From positions 4,336,001 to 4,400,000 of the forward strand of contig NZ_PHHE01000001.1 of NCBI RefSeq assembly GCF_002813455.1: a stretch of 64,000 nucleotides of DNA, given 5' to 3'. Positions 26,688 through 35,943 of this stretch are shown in pieces. The translations under genes and the position numbers were made by a program. This stretch comes from Pseudomonas baetica. Lineage in GTDB: Bacteria > Pseudomonadota > Gammaproteobacteria > Pseudomonadales > Pseudomonadaceae. Every line of letters starts with the position of its first letter. The first letter of the stretch is position 1. Under the pieces are notes generated by a model. That model was given only the letters and a program-made list of their open reading frames with translations, was not told the origin of the DNA and did no database searches.

Positions 26688-27233
26688 ATGCGTATCTGTC
26701 TTTTATTGCTTTGCGGTTGTCTGTCGTTTACTGCGTGGGCGGCTTCGCCCGAACAGAGCCCTGACGCCATCAAGGCGCAACTTCAGGATTACTATTTCGA
26801 CGCGGCCCGGCGCGGTGATGTGCCAATGCTCGATACCTTTATCGAGTCCGGTTATTCCCTCGACACCCGCGACGACAAGGGCTACACCGCGCTGATTCTG
26901 GCGGCGTATCACGGTCAGGCGCCAGCGGTTGAACGATTACTCGCCGCCGGGGCGGATGCCTGTGCTCAAGATCAGCGCGGCAATACGGCGCTGATGGGCG
27001 CGATTTTCAAGGGTGAGTTGCAGATTGCGCGACGCTTGATGGCTACTGATTGCAGTCCCGACCAGCGCAACGGTGCCGGGCAGACGGCGGCCATGTATGC
27101 CGGGTTGTTCAAGCGTCTGGAACTGCTCGATGCGCTGAAAGCCAAAGGCGCCGATCTGAATGCCGAAGATCCGCTGGGTAACAGCGCCGCACGTCTGGCC
27201 AGTGGCGAAATCCGTACCGCCGCGCCGCGCTGA
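26688..27233 (+). CDS. ankB: Periplasmic ankyrin-repeat protein
   Basis: 181 residues with a signal peptide (LLLLCGCLSFTAWAAS) and four ankyrin repeats, seen as DDKGYTALILAAYHGQAPAV, DQRGNTALMGAIFKGE, NGAGQTAAMYAGLFKR and DPLGNSAARLA. In P. aeruginosa ankB follows katB and supports catalase activity in the periplasm. AAAGGAGG precedes the ATG. It sits 60 bp after katB. Confidence 0.92.
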   Translation: MRICLLLLCGCLSFTAWAASPEQSPDAIKAQLQDYYFDAARRGDVPMLDTFIESGYSLDTRDDKGYTALILAAYHGQAPAVERLLAAGADACAQDQRGNTALMGAIFKGELQIARRLMATDCSPDQRNGAGQTAAMYAGLFKRLELLDALKAKGADLNAEDPLGNSAARLASGEIRTAAPR

Positions 27234-27278
27234 TCGGCGACGTGTGCGTTATCATCGCGGTTTTTGTCGGGGGTTCTG

Positions 27279-28646
27279 ATGGCCAAGGCCAAGCGCATGT
27301 ACGGCTGCACCGAGTGCGGCGCAATCTTTCCCAAGTGGGCGGGCCAGTGCGGTGAATGCGGCGCCTGGAACACCCTGACCGAGACCATGATCGAGAGCGG
27401 CGGGGCGACGGCGCCCACCGGTCGTACCGGCTGGGCCGGGCAACAGGCGCAGATCAAGACCCTGGCCGAAGTCAGCATCGAAGAGATTCCGCGGTTTTCC
27501 ACAGCCTCCGGTGAACTGGACCGGGTGCTCGGCGGTGGTCTGGTCGACGGTTCGGTGGTGTTGATCGGCGGTGATCCGGGGATCGGTAAATCGACGATTC
27601 TGCTGCAGACCCTGTGCAACCTCGCCAAGAGCATGCCGGCGCTTTACGTTACCGGCGAAGAATCCCAGCAGCAGGTGGCCATGCGCGCCCGCCGTCTCGG
27701 CCTGCCGCAGGATCAACTACGGGTGATGACCGAAACCTGCATCGAAACCATCATCGCCACCGCCCGGCAGGAAAAGCCCAAGGTGATGGTGATCGACTCG
27801 ATCCAGACGATCTTCACCGAACAACTGCAATCGGCGCCCGGCGGTGTCTCGCAAGTGCGCGAAAGTGCGGCGCTGCTGGTGCGATACGCCAAGCAGAGCG
27901 GCACGGCGATTTTCCTTGTCGGTCACGTCACCAAGGAAGGCGCATTGGCCGGGCCCCGTGTTCTGGAACACATGGTCGACACCGTGCTGTATTTCGAAGG
28001 CGAATCCGATGGGCGCTTGCGTCTTCTGCGCGCGGTGAAAAACCGTTTCGGCGCGGTCAACGAACTCGGTGTGTTCGGCATGACCGACAAGGGATTGAAA
28101 GAGGTCTCCAACCCTTCGGCGATTTTTCTCACCCGCGCTCAGGAAGAAGTCCCGGGCAGTGTGGTCATGGCGACGTGGGAAGGCACCCGGCCGATGCTGG
28201 TGGAAGTGCAGGCGCTGGTCGATGACAGTCATCTGGCCAACCCGCGCCGAGTGACGCTGGGGCTGGATCAAAACCGTCTGGCGATGTTGCTCGCGGTTTT
28301 GCATCGACACGGCGGCATTCCGACCCACGATCAGGACGTGTTCCTTAACGTAGTCGGCGGGGTGAAGGTGCTGGAAACCGCGTCCGATCTGGCGTTGATG
28401 GCGGCGGTGATGTCGAGCCTGCGCAACCGGCCGTTGCCGCATGATTTACTGGTGTTTGGCGAGGTGGGACTGTCCGGCGAAGTGCGCCCGGTGCCGAGCG
28501 GCCAGGAACGTTTGAAGGAAGCGGCCAAGCATGGCTTCAAGCGAGCCATTGTGCCCAAAGGCAACGCGCCGAAGGAATCGCCGCCGGGCTTGCAGATCAT
28601 CGCGGTTACGCGCCTGGAACAGGCCCTCGACGCGCTCTTCGAATAA
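27279..28646 (+). CDS. radA: DNA repair protein RadA
   Basis: 455 residues from MAKAKRMYGCTECG. Domains in order: a four-cysteine zinc finger (CTEC ... CGEC), a RecA-like ATPase with Walker A GGDPGIGKST (about 95) and the RadA-specific KNRFG motif (about 255), and a C-terminal Lon-like domain with GEVGLSGEVRPVPSGQERLK. It drives branch migration during recombination and repair. Only 45 bp separate it from ankB. Confidence 0.96.
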   Translation: MAKAKRMYGCTECGAIFPKWAGQCGECGAWNTLTETMIESGGATAPTGRTGWAGQQAQIKTLAEVSIEEIPRFSTASGELDRVLGGGLVDGSVVLIGGDPGIGKSTILLQTLCNLAKSMPALYVTGEESQQQVAMRARRLGLPQDQLRVMTETCIETIIATARQEKPKVMVIDSIQTIFTEQLQSAPGGVSQVRESAALLVRYAKQSGTAIFLVGHVTKEGALAGPRVLEHMVDTVLYFEGESDGRLRLLRAVKNRFGAVNELGVFGMTDKGLKEVSNPSAIFLTRAQEEVPGSVVMATWEGTRPMLVEVQALVDDSHLANPRRVTLGLDQNRLAMLLAVLHRHGGIPTHDQDVFLNVVGGVKVLETASDLALMAAVMSSLRNRPLPHDLLVFGEVGLSGEVRPVPSGQERLKEAAKHGFKRAIVPKGNAPKESPPGLQIIAVTRLEQALDALFE

Positions 28647-28660
28647 ACGCGCATAGCCCT

Positions 28661-28750
28661 TGTGGGAGCGGGCTTGCTCGCGAATGCGGTGTTTCAGTCA
28701 ATGAATGAGTCAACTGACACACCGCATTCGCGAGCAAGCCCGCTCCCACA
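28661..28750. repeat. REP-type inverted pair
   Basis: Facing copies of TGTGGGAGCGGGCTTGCTCG with an extended GCGAATGCGGTGT arm, between the convergent radA and PilZ genes. Confidence 0.9.
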
Positions 28751-28770
28751 GTTTGATTTGTGTGTTGGTG

Positions 28771-29139
28771 CTAGATTTCGATCAGGGCGCCCAGTTCGCG
28801 CTCCAGTTCGGCTTCGTCGGCTAGATTGAGTTCGATCAAGCGCCGCAAGCGCTGGATCGACTCCAGGCTGATATGCCGGCAAACAAAGCCCAACTGGCCG
28901 TTCTCTTCATGGGCCAGATGCACATCCATCTCGATGTCGACGTCATCGCTCAGATGGATGTCGACGAAAAAATCCTTTTCCCGATCTCCCAGCCACGGCT
29001 CCGGCCGTTCAATCAGCAGCCCCTTGAGCGACAGATCAATCAATTTGACCGGCCAGATGTACTCGCCCTGACTCAGCTCGGTTCTGGCATCGAACGCAAT
29101 ACGTTTGAAGCGACGACGATTGGCTGACGGTTCACTCAT
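28771..29139 (-). CDS. PilZ-domain protein (candidate c-di-GMP receptor)
   Basis: 122 residues consisting of a single PilZ domain. The c-di-GMP signature is complete: RRRFKRIAFDA (RxxxR) at about 8-18 and IDLSLKGLLIE ([DN]xSxxG) at about 35-45. No partner domain is present, so it probably signals through protein contacts. MorA, a predicted c-di-GMP enzyme, is encoded elsewhere in the window. Confidence 0.9.
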   Translation of the reverse strand: MSEPSANRRRFKRIAFDARTELSQGEYIWPVKLIDLSLKGLLIERPEPWLGDREKDFFVDIHLSDDVDIEMDVHLAHEENGQLGFVCRHISLESIQRLRRLIELNLADEAELERELGALIEI

Positions 29140-29298
29140 GGGGTAATCCTCCAGAAGGTTCGCTGACTATAGACCCCGAAAGCGGGGGGCAGCCAATCGG
29201 TAAAGCGTCTAGACCAATGTCGGGGTATGGCCTTTGGCGCCGTAAGCGCTAAACTCGGGGTGGCTGTCTTTCTTGTCCACCCTGGCTGGAATAATAAA

Positions 29299-31365
29299 AT
29301 GAAAAATAATAATAGCCTGCTACGCCACTTACCCTGGCTAGTGCTGGCAATCGTAGGAGCGTGCGCCCTGGGCGTAGTGGCATTGCGCCGAGGCGAGGCG
29401 ATCAACGCCTTGTGGATTGTGGTCGCAGCGGTGGCCATTTATCTGGTTGCATACCGTTACTACAGCCTGTTCATCGCAAACCATGTGATGCAACTCGATC
29501 CGCGTCGGGCCACCCCCGCGGTGCTCAACAATGATGGTCTGGACTATGTGCCGACCAACAAACACATTCTCTTCGGTCACCACTTCGCGGCCATTGCTGG
29601 CGCGGGGCCTCTGGTCGGTCCGGTTCTGGCGGCGCAGATGGGCTACTTGCCCGGCACGCTGTGGCTGATTGCCGGTGTGGTGCTGGCGGGGGCGGTGCAG
29701 GACTTCATGGTTCTGTTCATGTCGACCCGCCGCAATGGCCGTTCCCTGGGCGACATGGTGCGTGAAGAAATGGGCCGCGTGCCCGGCACCATTGCGCTGT
29801 TTGGCTGCTTCCTGATCATGATCATCATCCTCGCGGTGCTGGCGCTGATCGTGGTCAAAGCCCTGGCCGAGAGCCCATGGGGCATCTTCACGGTGATGGC
29901 GACCATCCCGATCGCGATGTTCATGGGCATCTACATGCGCTACATCCGCCCGGGCCGCATTGGCGAGATCTCGGTGGTCGGCGTGTTGCTGCTGTTGGGT
30001 TCGATCTGGCTGGGTGGGCAGATTGCCGCCGACCCGGTGTGGGCCAAGGCGTTCACGTTCACCGGTGTGCAGATTACCTGGATGCTGGTCGGCTACGGTT
30101 TCGTCGCTGCTTCGCTACCGGTCTGGCTGATTCTGGCGCCCCGTGACTATCTGTCGACGTTCCTCAAGATCGGTACCATCGTCGCTTTGGCGATCGGCAT
30201 CCTGGTGACCATGCCCGAGCTGAAAATGCCCGCGCTGACCCAGTTCGTCGACGGCACCGGCCCGGTGTGGAAGGGCGGTCTGTTCCCGTTCCTGTTCATC
30301 ACCATTGCGTGCGGTGCGGTCTCCGGTTTCCACGCGCTGATTTCTTCGGGCACCACGCCCAAGCTGCTGGATAACGAAACCAACGCCCGTTACATCGGTT
30401 ACGGCGGCATGTTGATGGAATCGTTCGTCGCCATCATGGCGATGGTTGCCGCTTCGGTGATCGAGCCTGGCGTGTACTTCGCCATGAACAGCCCGGCCGC
30501 CGTCGTCGGCAGTGACGTGGTGTCGGTTGCGCAAGTGGTCACCAGTTGGGGTTTTGCGATCACACCTGAGGCGCTGCAAGCCGTGGCGCATGACATCGGC
30601 GAAACCACCATCCTCGCCCGTGCCGGCGGTGCGCCGACCCTGGCGGTCGGTATCGCTCAGATCCTGCACAGTGTCCTGCCGGGTGAAAACACCATGGCGT
30701 TCTGGTACCACTTCGCGATCCTGTTCGAAGCGCTGTTCATCCTCACCGCTGTAGACGCCGGCACCCGTGCCGGGCGTTTCATGCTGCAGGATCTGCTCGG
30801 CTCCTTCGTGCCGGCGCTGAAACGTACCGAATCGTGGACTGCCAACCTGATCGCCACCGCCGGTTGCGTGGCGATGTGGGGCTGGTTGCTCTATCAAGGC
30901 GTGATCGATCCACTGGGCGGCATCAACACCCTGTGGCCACTGTTCGGTATCTCCAACCAGATGCTGGCCGGTATCGCGCTGATGCTCGGCACTGTAGTTC
31001 TGATCAAAATGAAGCGTCAGCGCTACATTTGGGTCACCCTGCTGCCGGCCACCTGGCTGCTGATTTGCACTACGACGGCGGGCTTCATCAAGCTGTTCGA
31101 CGCCAACCCGGCAATCGGCTTCCTGTCGCTGGCCAAGAAGTACAGCGATGCGCTGGCCAACGGTCAGGTGCTCGCGCCAGCAAAAAGCGTCGAGCAGATG
31201 CAGCACGTGATCTTCAACGCTTACACCAACGCAACGCTCACTGTGCTGTTCCTGTTCGTGGTCTTCAGCATCCTGTTCTATGCGCTCAAGGTCGGCATCG
31301 CCGCGTGGGGCAAAAAAGAGCGTACGGATAAAGAATCGCCATTCCAGGCTCTGCCGGATGCGTAA
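29299..31365 (+). CDS. cstA: Carbon-starvation/pyruvate transporter CstA family
   Basis: 688 residues from MKNNNSLLRHLPWLVLAIVG; an in-frame codon 24 residues upstream is not needed. About 16-18 membrane segments, with the CstA signatures NKHILFGHHFAAIAGAGPLVGP (given here in part: LFGHHFAAIAGAGPLVGP) and SGFHALISSGTTPKLLDNE. E. coli members (CstA, BtsT) import pyruvate or peptides. The small YbdD-like gene follows 15 bp downstream, the usual pairing. Confidence 0.92.
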   Translation: MKNNNSLLRHLPWLVLAIVGACALGVVALRRGEAINALWIVVAAVAIYLVAYRYYSLFIANHVMQLDPRRATPAVLNNDGLDYVPTNKHILFGHHFAAIAGAGPLVGPVLAAQMGYLPGTLWLIAGVVLAGAVQDFMVLFMSTRRNGRSLGDMVREEMGRVPGTIALFGCFLIMIIILAVLALIVVKALAESPWGIFTVMATIPIAMFMGIYMRYIRPGRIGEISVVGVLLLLGSIWLGGQIAADPVWAKAFTFTGVQITWMLVGYGFVAASLPVWLILAPRDYLSTFLKIGTIVALAIGILVTMPELKMPALTQFVDGTGPVWKGGLFPFLFITIACGAVSGFHALISSGTTPKLLDNETNARYIGYGGMLMESFVAIMAMVAASVIEPGVYFAMNSPAAVVGSDVVSVAQVVTSWGFAITPEALQAVAHDIGETTILARAGGAPTLAVGIAQILHSVLPGENTMAFWYHFAILFEALFILTAVDAGTRAGRFMLQDLLGSFVPALKRTESWTANLIATAGCVAMWGWLLYQGVIDPLGGINTLWPLFGISNQMLAGIALMLGTVVLIKMKRQRYIWVTLLPATWLLICTTTAGFIKLFDANPAIGFLSLAKKYSDALANGQVLAPAKSVEQMQHVIFNAYTNATLTVLFLFVVFSILFYALKVGIAAWGKKERTDKESPFQALPDA

Positions 31366-31380
31366 CCAGAGGATTGCACC

Positions 31381-31578
31381 ATGTTCAATGACCTGAGTCG
31401 CCTCGGTAAATACCTCGGTCAGGCCGCGCGCCTGATGGTCGGCATGCCCGACTACGACACCTACGTCGAGCATATGCAAACCAAGCACCCGGACAAACCG
31501 GTGATGAGCTACGAGATGTTCTTTCGCGAACGTCAGGAAGCCCGTTACGGTGGCAAGGGTGGGCCCAAGTGCTGTTGA
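31381..31578 (+). CDS. YbdD/YjiX-family small protein
   Basis: 65 residues, soluble. [19 protein letters not shown] and [17 protein letters not shown] match the YbdD/YjiX family that always accompanies CstA-type transporters and, in E. coli, is needed for their transport function. It ends with CC after a glycine-rich tail. AGAGG precedes the ATG. Confidence 0.92.
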   Translation: MFNDLSRLGKYLGQAARLMVGMPDYDTYVEHMQTKHPDKPVMSYEMFFRERQEARYGGKGGPKCC

Positions 31579-31605
31579 TCAGAGCCTGAGGTCCAGGCTA
31601 TCCCC

Positions 31606-31695
31606 TGTGGGAGCGAGCCTGCTCGCGAATACGGAGTATCAGTTGATGAATCCATTGGCTGACACACCGCTTTCGCGAGCAGGCTCGCTCCCACA
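31606..31695. repeat. REP-type inverted pair
   Basis: Facing copies of TGTGGGAGCGAGCCTGCTCG between the YbdD-like gene and yjiA. Confidence 0.88.
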
Positions 31696-31737
31696 TTTGT
31701 TTTGTGTTGTTCATTCATTTTGTGAAGGAGAAAGCAT

Positions 31738-32715
31738 TTGTCCTCTCCCATTCCGGTCACGGTACTCAGCGGTTTCCTCGGCGCCGGCAAGACCACCTTG
31801 TTGCGTCATCTGTTGAAAGCCGAGCACGGCCTGAAAATCGCCGTGATCGAAAACGAATTCAGCGACGCCGGCATCGACACTCAATTGCTCGGCGATGAGC
31901 CGGTGCAAGTCATGACCCTGGCCAACGGCTGTGTCTGCTGCACCATCCACACCGATCTGACCAAAGCGCTTTATCTGTTGCTCGAACGCCTGGACAGCGG
32001 CGAAATCGCTTTCGACCGACTGGTGATCGAATGCACCGGTCTGGCTGACCCGGCACCCGTGGCGCAGACCTTTTTCATCGATGAAGAACTGCGCGAGCGT
32101 TACCTGCTCGACGGCATCATCACCTTGGTCGATGCCGCTCACGCCGAGCACCACCTGACTCAGACCATTGCCCAGGCGCAGATCGGTTTCGCCGACCGTT
32201 TGCTGGTCAGCAAAACTGATTTGGTCGACGAGGCCGCGTTCACCGCGCTAAGTGAGCGTCTGACGCGGATCAACCGACGCGCGCCGATCCGTGTGGTCGA
32301 GCACGGCAACATTGATCTGGCCGAACTGCTCGACGTGCGCGGTTTCAATCTCAACGCCGATCTCGGCGGCGGGTTGAGCCTGCGTCCGGTCAGCAAGGCG
32401 CCGTCGATCGACCGCATCTCCAGTCTGGTGCTGCGCACCGATCAGGCGCTGGATATCGATCAGCTCAGCGAGTTCATGAATGAACTGCTGGAAGAGCACG
32501 GCAAACAATTGCTGCGCTACAAAGGCGTGCTGAACATTGCCGGGGAGGATCGGCGGCTGGTGTTTCAGGGCGTGCTGAAACTCTACGGTTTCGACTGGGA
32601 CACCGAATGGGCCGAGGGCGAGACGCGGGAGAGTGTGATTGTGTTTATTGCCGATGATTTGCCGGAAGAGAAGATTCGCGCGGGGTTTGCCAAGGTGGCG
32701 CAGCAGCAGAACTGA
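31738..32715 (+). CDS. yjiA: YjiA/CobW-family GTPase (metallochaperone-like)
   Basis: 325 residues starting at a TTG codon; GAAGGAG lies seven bases upstream and no ATG fits the family start MSSPIPVTVLSGFLGAGK. Walker A GFLGAGKTTLLRHLL, the metal-binding CxCC in ANGCVCCTI, a switch Glu-Cys-Thr-Gly (VIECTGLADPAP) and SKTDLVDE complete the G3E GTPase set. It sits after the cstA-ybdD pair as in E. coli yjiY-yjiX-yjiA. Confidence 0.92.
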   Translation: MSSPIPVTVLSGFLGAGKTTLLRHLLKAEHGLKIAVIENEFSDAGIDTQLLGDEPVQVMTLANGCVCCTIHTDLTKALYLLLERLDSGEIAFDRLVIECTGLADPAPVAQTFFIDEELRERYLLDGIITLVDAAHAEHHLTQTIAQAQIGFADRLLVSKTDLVDEAAFTALSERLTRINRRAPIRVVEHGNIDLAELLDVRGFNLNADLGGGLSLRPVSKAPSIDRISSLVLRTDQALDIDQLSEFMNELLEEHGKQLLRYKGVLNIAGEDRRLVFQGVLKLYGFDWDTEWAEGETRESVIVFIADDLPEEKIRAGFAKVAQQQN

Positions 32716-32735
32716 ACGTGTGATGGCTGGACGGG

Positions 32736-32826
32736 CCTCTTCGCGAGCAGGCTCGCTCCCACAGTGAATTGCATTCTTCCTGACAGAATGCGGTCTATTG
32801 TGGGAGCGGGCTTGCTCGCGAAGGCG
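32736..32826. repeat. REP-type inverted pair (outward-facing order)
   Basis: TTCGCGAGCAGGCTCGCTCC and, 45 bp on, TGTGGGAGCGGGCTTGCTCG, in the opposite order to most pairs here. It lies between convergent yjiA and a GntR gene. Confidence 0.85.
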
Positions 32827-32855
32827 ATCTAACCGACAGCACAATGCTCAAGGTC

Positions 32856-33539
32856 TTAACCGAGTAGGGTCTGCTCAAGATGATCCAGATGCCGGTTCAT
32901 CAGCATCCCGGCTTTGGAAGCATCCCCACACTCCACCGCCTCAACCAACGCCAGATGCTCCTGCCACGCGCAACAACTGCGCGTCGATCCGTCACAGCGC
33001 GCAATCGCCAATGACGTCAGTGGCACCAGACTGCCAAGAAAATGCGCCAACGGTGCATTCCCCGCCATTTGCGCCAACTGCAGATGAAACTCCCCCGACA
33101 GTCGAATGGCCGCACCGCGCCGATCCTGCTCCACCGCCTGACGCTCGCGCTCGATCAAGGCGCGCAGGCGTTTCACACCATCAGCCTGTGGTCGCTGACA
33201 AGCCAGGCGCACCAGTGTGTTTTCGGTCAGTCGCCGTGCATGCAAGGTCTGCCGCGTCTGCTCCGCATCCGGCGCCGCAATCCGTGGCCGATGATTGGCG
33301 CGCAGCACGACGATGTGCTCATGGGACAGCTGCGTCAGCACTCGCCGAACATCCGCGCGGCTGACAGCAAACATCTGCTTGAGGCTGTCCTCGGTAAAGC
33401 GGCTGGCCGGGTCGATGCGCTGCTCCAGAATCGCATCGAGCAGCCGTGGATACAGATCATCCTCTGGCTCGCGCTGGCGGGAGAAGGGCAGGGGCGCTGC
33501 GCTCGCCCGAGCGTGCGATGGCGTGGCAAGACTGTTCAT
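32856..33539 (-). CDS. GntR-family regulator (FCD-type)
   Basis: 227 residues. The winged helix is YPRLLDAILEQRIDPASRFT ... SRADVRRVLTQLSHEHIV (about 28-75). The all-helical C-terminal domain carries the FCD-type His and Asp residues in LSGEFHLQLAQMAGNAPL and MLMNRHLDHLEQ. It would respond to a small carboxylate. It lies directly downstream of a second GntR gene but is a different subgroup. Confidence 0.87.
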   Translation of the reverse strand: MNSLATPSHARASAAPLPFSRQREPEDDLYPRLLDAILEQRIDPASRFTEDSLKQMFAVSRADVRRVLTQLSHEHIVVLRANHRPRIAAPDAEQTRQTLHARRLTENTLVRLACQRPQADGVKRLRALIERERQAVEQDRRGAAIRLSGEFHLQLAQMAGNAPLAHFLGSLVPLTSLAIARCDGSTRSCCAWQEHLALVEAVECGDASKAGMLMNRHLDHLEQTLLG

Positions 33540-33563
33540 GACCGGTCTCCTGTGTGAAGGGGT

Positions 33564-34268
33564 TCAGTTGCTCAAGTTGTCATCCGGAATGTTCAGCTCG
33601 ATCCCCATTCGCTGACCTTCGCGCAAAATGTGCCGGCGCATTTCGGCGCTGGCCTGGGCGCTGTTCTTGCTGCGGATCGCACGGACCACGGCTTCGTTTT
33701 CCTCCAGCCGTTCGGCCAGATGCTCAGGGGAATTGCGCAGCACGTCGGCGCTTTGCTTGAGGGCATTGCTGGTCTGTTGCACCACGCTTTGGAAAATCGG
33801 GTTCGAGGTCAGGGTGAACAGCTCTTCGTGGAAGGCGATGTAGGCGCTGACCCCGGCTTCGCTGTCGCCAGCCTCAAGGGCTTCGCGCATGTCCATCAAG
33901 GTCAGGCGCAATTGTCCGACTTCCTTGCTGCTGATCGACTGGGCAACCAGGCCGACGATGAACGGCTCAAGGGTGTAGCGCAGTTGCAGCACGTCTTCGA
34001 GGCTGGCGCCGGCCACTGCGCTGTCGTGGCTTTGGCTATCGCTGAGCTGTGCGTCGAGCACCACTACGCCTTTGCCAGGCATCGAGCGCACGAGGCCGAG
34101 GGTTTCCAAAACGATCACCGCTTCGCGCAGGCTCGGGCGACTGATGCCCAGTTGTTCGGCCAGTTCGCGCTGACCCGGCAGCATGTCGCCGGAGCGCCAC
34201 TGACCACGGGCCAAAGCGGCCCGGAGTTTTTCTACGACTGAGTTGACGACGGTAGATGTGGTTATCAA
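33564..34268 (-). CDS. GntR/FadR-family regulator beside dctA
   Basis: 234 residues. DNA-binding part KLRAALARGQWRSGDMLPGQ with LGISRPSLREAVIVLETLGL; the FCD domain follows with YIAFHEELFTLTSNPIFQSV and the C-terminal MRRHILREG. This is the FadR/LldR-like group that binds carboxylic acids. It is encoded between another GntR gene and dctA on the same strand, so control of dicarboxylate uptake is plausible. Confidence 0.88.
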   Translation of the reverse strand: MITTSTVVNSVVEKLRAALARGQWRSGDMLPGQRELAEQLGISRPSLREAVIVLETLGLVRSMPGKGVVVLDAQLSDSQSHDSAVAGASLEDVLQLRYTLEPFIVGLVAQSISSKEVGQLRLTLMDMREALEAGDSEAGVSAYIAFHEELFTLTSNPIFQSVVQQTSNALKQSADVLRNSPEHLAERLEENEAVVRAIRSKNSAQASAEMRRHILREGQRMGIELNIPDDNLSN

Positions 34269-34308
34269 AGGTCTTGCTCCATTTGCCTGTGGGAGAGCGC
34301 CGCAAACT

Positions 34309-34346
34309 CAAGATCAAAAGATCGCAGCCTGCGGCAGCTCCGACAG
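34309..34346. repeat. Solo copy of the second REP class
   Basis: GATCGCAGCCTGCGGCAGCT, half of the inverted repeat seen at 8059-8142, between the GntR gene and dctA. Confidence 0.7.
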
Positions 34347-34353
34347 GGTTAAA

Positions 34354-35667
34354 TCAGAACTCCTGCTGGTGCGCCGGAGTTGCTGGTTTACGCGGTTGAA
34401 AGGTGTAGCCCTGCTGACCGCTGAGTACTTTGTTGGCTCTTTGTACGTCGATGTCCTTTTCCCAACGGGCGATCGCCACGGTGGCGACGCAGTTGCCGAT
34501 CAGGTTGGTCAGCGCGCGGCCGATGCCCATGAACCAGTCCACCGCCAGCACCAACACCAGGCCGACCACCGGAATGGCCGGGATCGCCGTCAGCGTTGCC
34601 GCCAGAATCACCAATGCCGAACCGGGAATGCCGTGGGCGCCTTTGGAGGTGATCAGCGACACCAGCAGGATCGTCAGCAAATCAGTCATGGCCAAAGGCG
34701 TGCCGGTGGCGTTGGCGATGAAGACGATGGCGAGGGTCAGGTAGATCGAGAAACCGTCGAGGTTGAACGAATAGCCGGTCGGAATCACCAGCCCGACCGT
34801 CGAGCTGCCAATTCCCAGATGTTCAAGTTTGCGCATGATCTGTGGCAGCACGGCGTCAGAGGACGCGGTGCCCATCACGATCAGCAGTTCTTCACGCAGG
34901 TATTTGAGCAGCGGCCACATGCGCAGGCCGGAGGCACGCATCACCACACCGAGGATCACGCTGACGAAGGCGATGCAGGTCAGGTAGAACAGGCCAACCA
35001 GACTGCCCAGATGTTGCAGGGAGTCGAGGCCATATTTGCTGGTGGTGAAGGCGATCGCACCGAACACGCCGATTGGCGCCAGGCGCACGATCATGCCCAT
35101 GATCCGGAAGATCACATGGCTCAGTTCGTTGATCAGTCGCGAGATCCCGGAGGCGGCTTCACCGACCAGATTCAACGCGCTGCCGAACAGCACCGAGAAC
35201 AGCAGCACTTGCAGAATGTTGTTGTCGGCAAATGCGCCGATCACCGACGTCGGGATCAGATCCATCAGGAACTGCGTGGTGGTGTGCATGTGCTGGCTGC
35301 GTTCGGCGAGGTCGCCCATGTCGGCGGCGGACAGTTGCTCCAGATGGATATTCGCGCCACTACCGATGCCGGTACTGAAGGCGAATACCAGGCCGATCAC
35401 CAGGGCGATAGTGGTCAGCACTTCAAAGTAGATAACGGATTTGAGGCCGATACGCCCGACCTTCTTCAGGTCGCCCGCGCCACTGATTCCACTGACCACC
35501 ACGCAGAACACGATCAGGCCGATGAGCATCTTGATCAGTTTGATGAAGCCGTCGCCAAGCGGTTTGAGCTGGGCCGAGTATTCAGGAAGGGTCAGCCCGC
35601 AGACGATGCCGAGCACCAGTCCGAGAACCACTTGGAGGAAGATTGAACGCGAGCACCATCTGAGCAT
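34354..35667 (-). CDS. dctA: C4-dicarboxylate:cation symporter
   Basis: 437 residues of the DAACS (glutamate/dicarboxylate) family. Signatures in order: LVFCVVVSGISGAGDLKKVG, the re-entrant loop MGTASSDAVLPQIM (serine-rich in place of SSSSE), VIPTGYSFNLDGFSIYLT and KGAHGIPGSALVILAATL. It imports succinate, fumarate and malate with cations across the inner membrane. Length and spacing match DctA. GGAGG lies before the ATG. Confidence 0.94.
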   Translation of the reverse strand: MLRWCSRSIFLQVVLGLVLGIVCGLTLPEYSAQLKPLGDGFIKLIKMLIGLIVFCVVVSGISGAGDLKKVGRIGLKSVIYFEVLTTIALVIGLVFAFSTGIGSGANIHLEQLSAADMGDLAERSQHMHTTTQFLMDLIPTSVIGAFADNNILQVLLFSVLFGSALNLVGEAASGISRLINELSHVIFRIMGMIVRLAPIGVFGAIAFTTSKYGLDSLQHLGSLVGLFYLTCIAFVSVILGVVMRASGLRMWPLLKYLREELLIVMGTASSDAVLPQIMRKLEHLGIGSSTVGLVIPTGYSFNLDGFSIYLTLAIVFIANATGTPLAMTDLLTILLVSLITSKGAHGIPGSALVILAATLTAIPAIPVVGLVLVLAVDWFMGIGRALTNLIGNCVATVAIARWEKDIDVQRANKVLSGQQGYTFQPRKPATPAHQQEF

Positions 35668-35734
35668 GGGAGGAATCCTGGTCGGTGTCCTGACTGCCGT
35701 GCGCGTGGCGCATCAGATTCAGGACTTAATTATT

Positions 35735-35748
35735 GTGGTCTTACCGGT
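35735..35748. promoter_or_regulatory. Candidate GntR operator upstream of dctA
   Basis: TGGTCTTACCGGT lies about 70 bp before dctA and resembles the TGGTNNNACCA sites of FCD-type GntR regulators, two of which are encoded next door. Position is read by eye and the match is imperfect. Confidence 0.35.
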
Positions 35749-35886
35749 ATGTCCAGTGCGGGTGCAGTCTAGGCGCTGTTTTTTACGGATCGCAAGTGAA
35801 AAATAACGAATTGGCATGACCGGTCTGACCAGTTGAGCGGTAAGTCCCATTCTTGAGCGGTTCAGGCGTTTGAAAAAATGCGGGCG

Positions 35887-35919
35887 AAAAAAAACCGGCC
35901 AATCACTTGGCCGGTTTTT
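35887..35919 (-). terminator. Terminator of glyA
   Basis: AAAACCGGCCAA and TTGGCCGGTTTT form a 12-bp stem with a 4-nt loop, immediately downstream of glyA, with A/T runs on both sides. Confidence 0.92.
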
Positions 35920-35943
35920 CATGCTGCGGGTTTAACGTCGCGA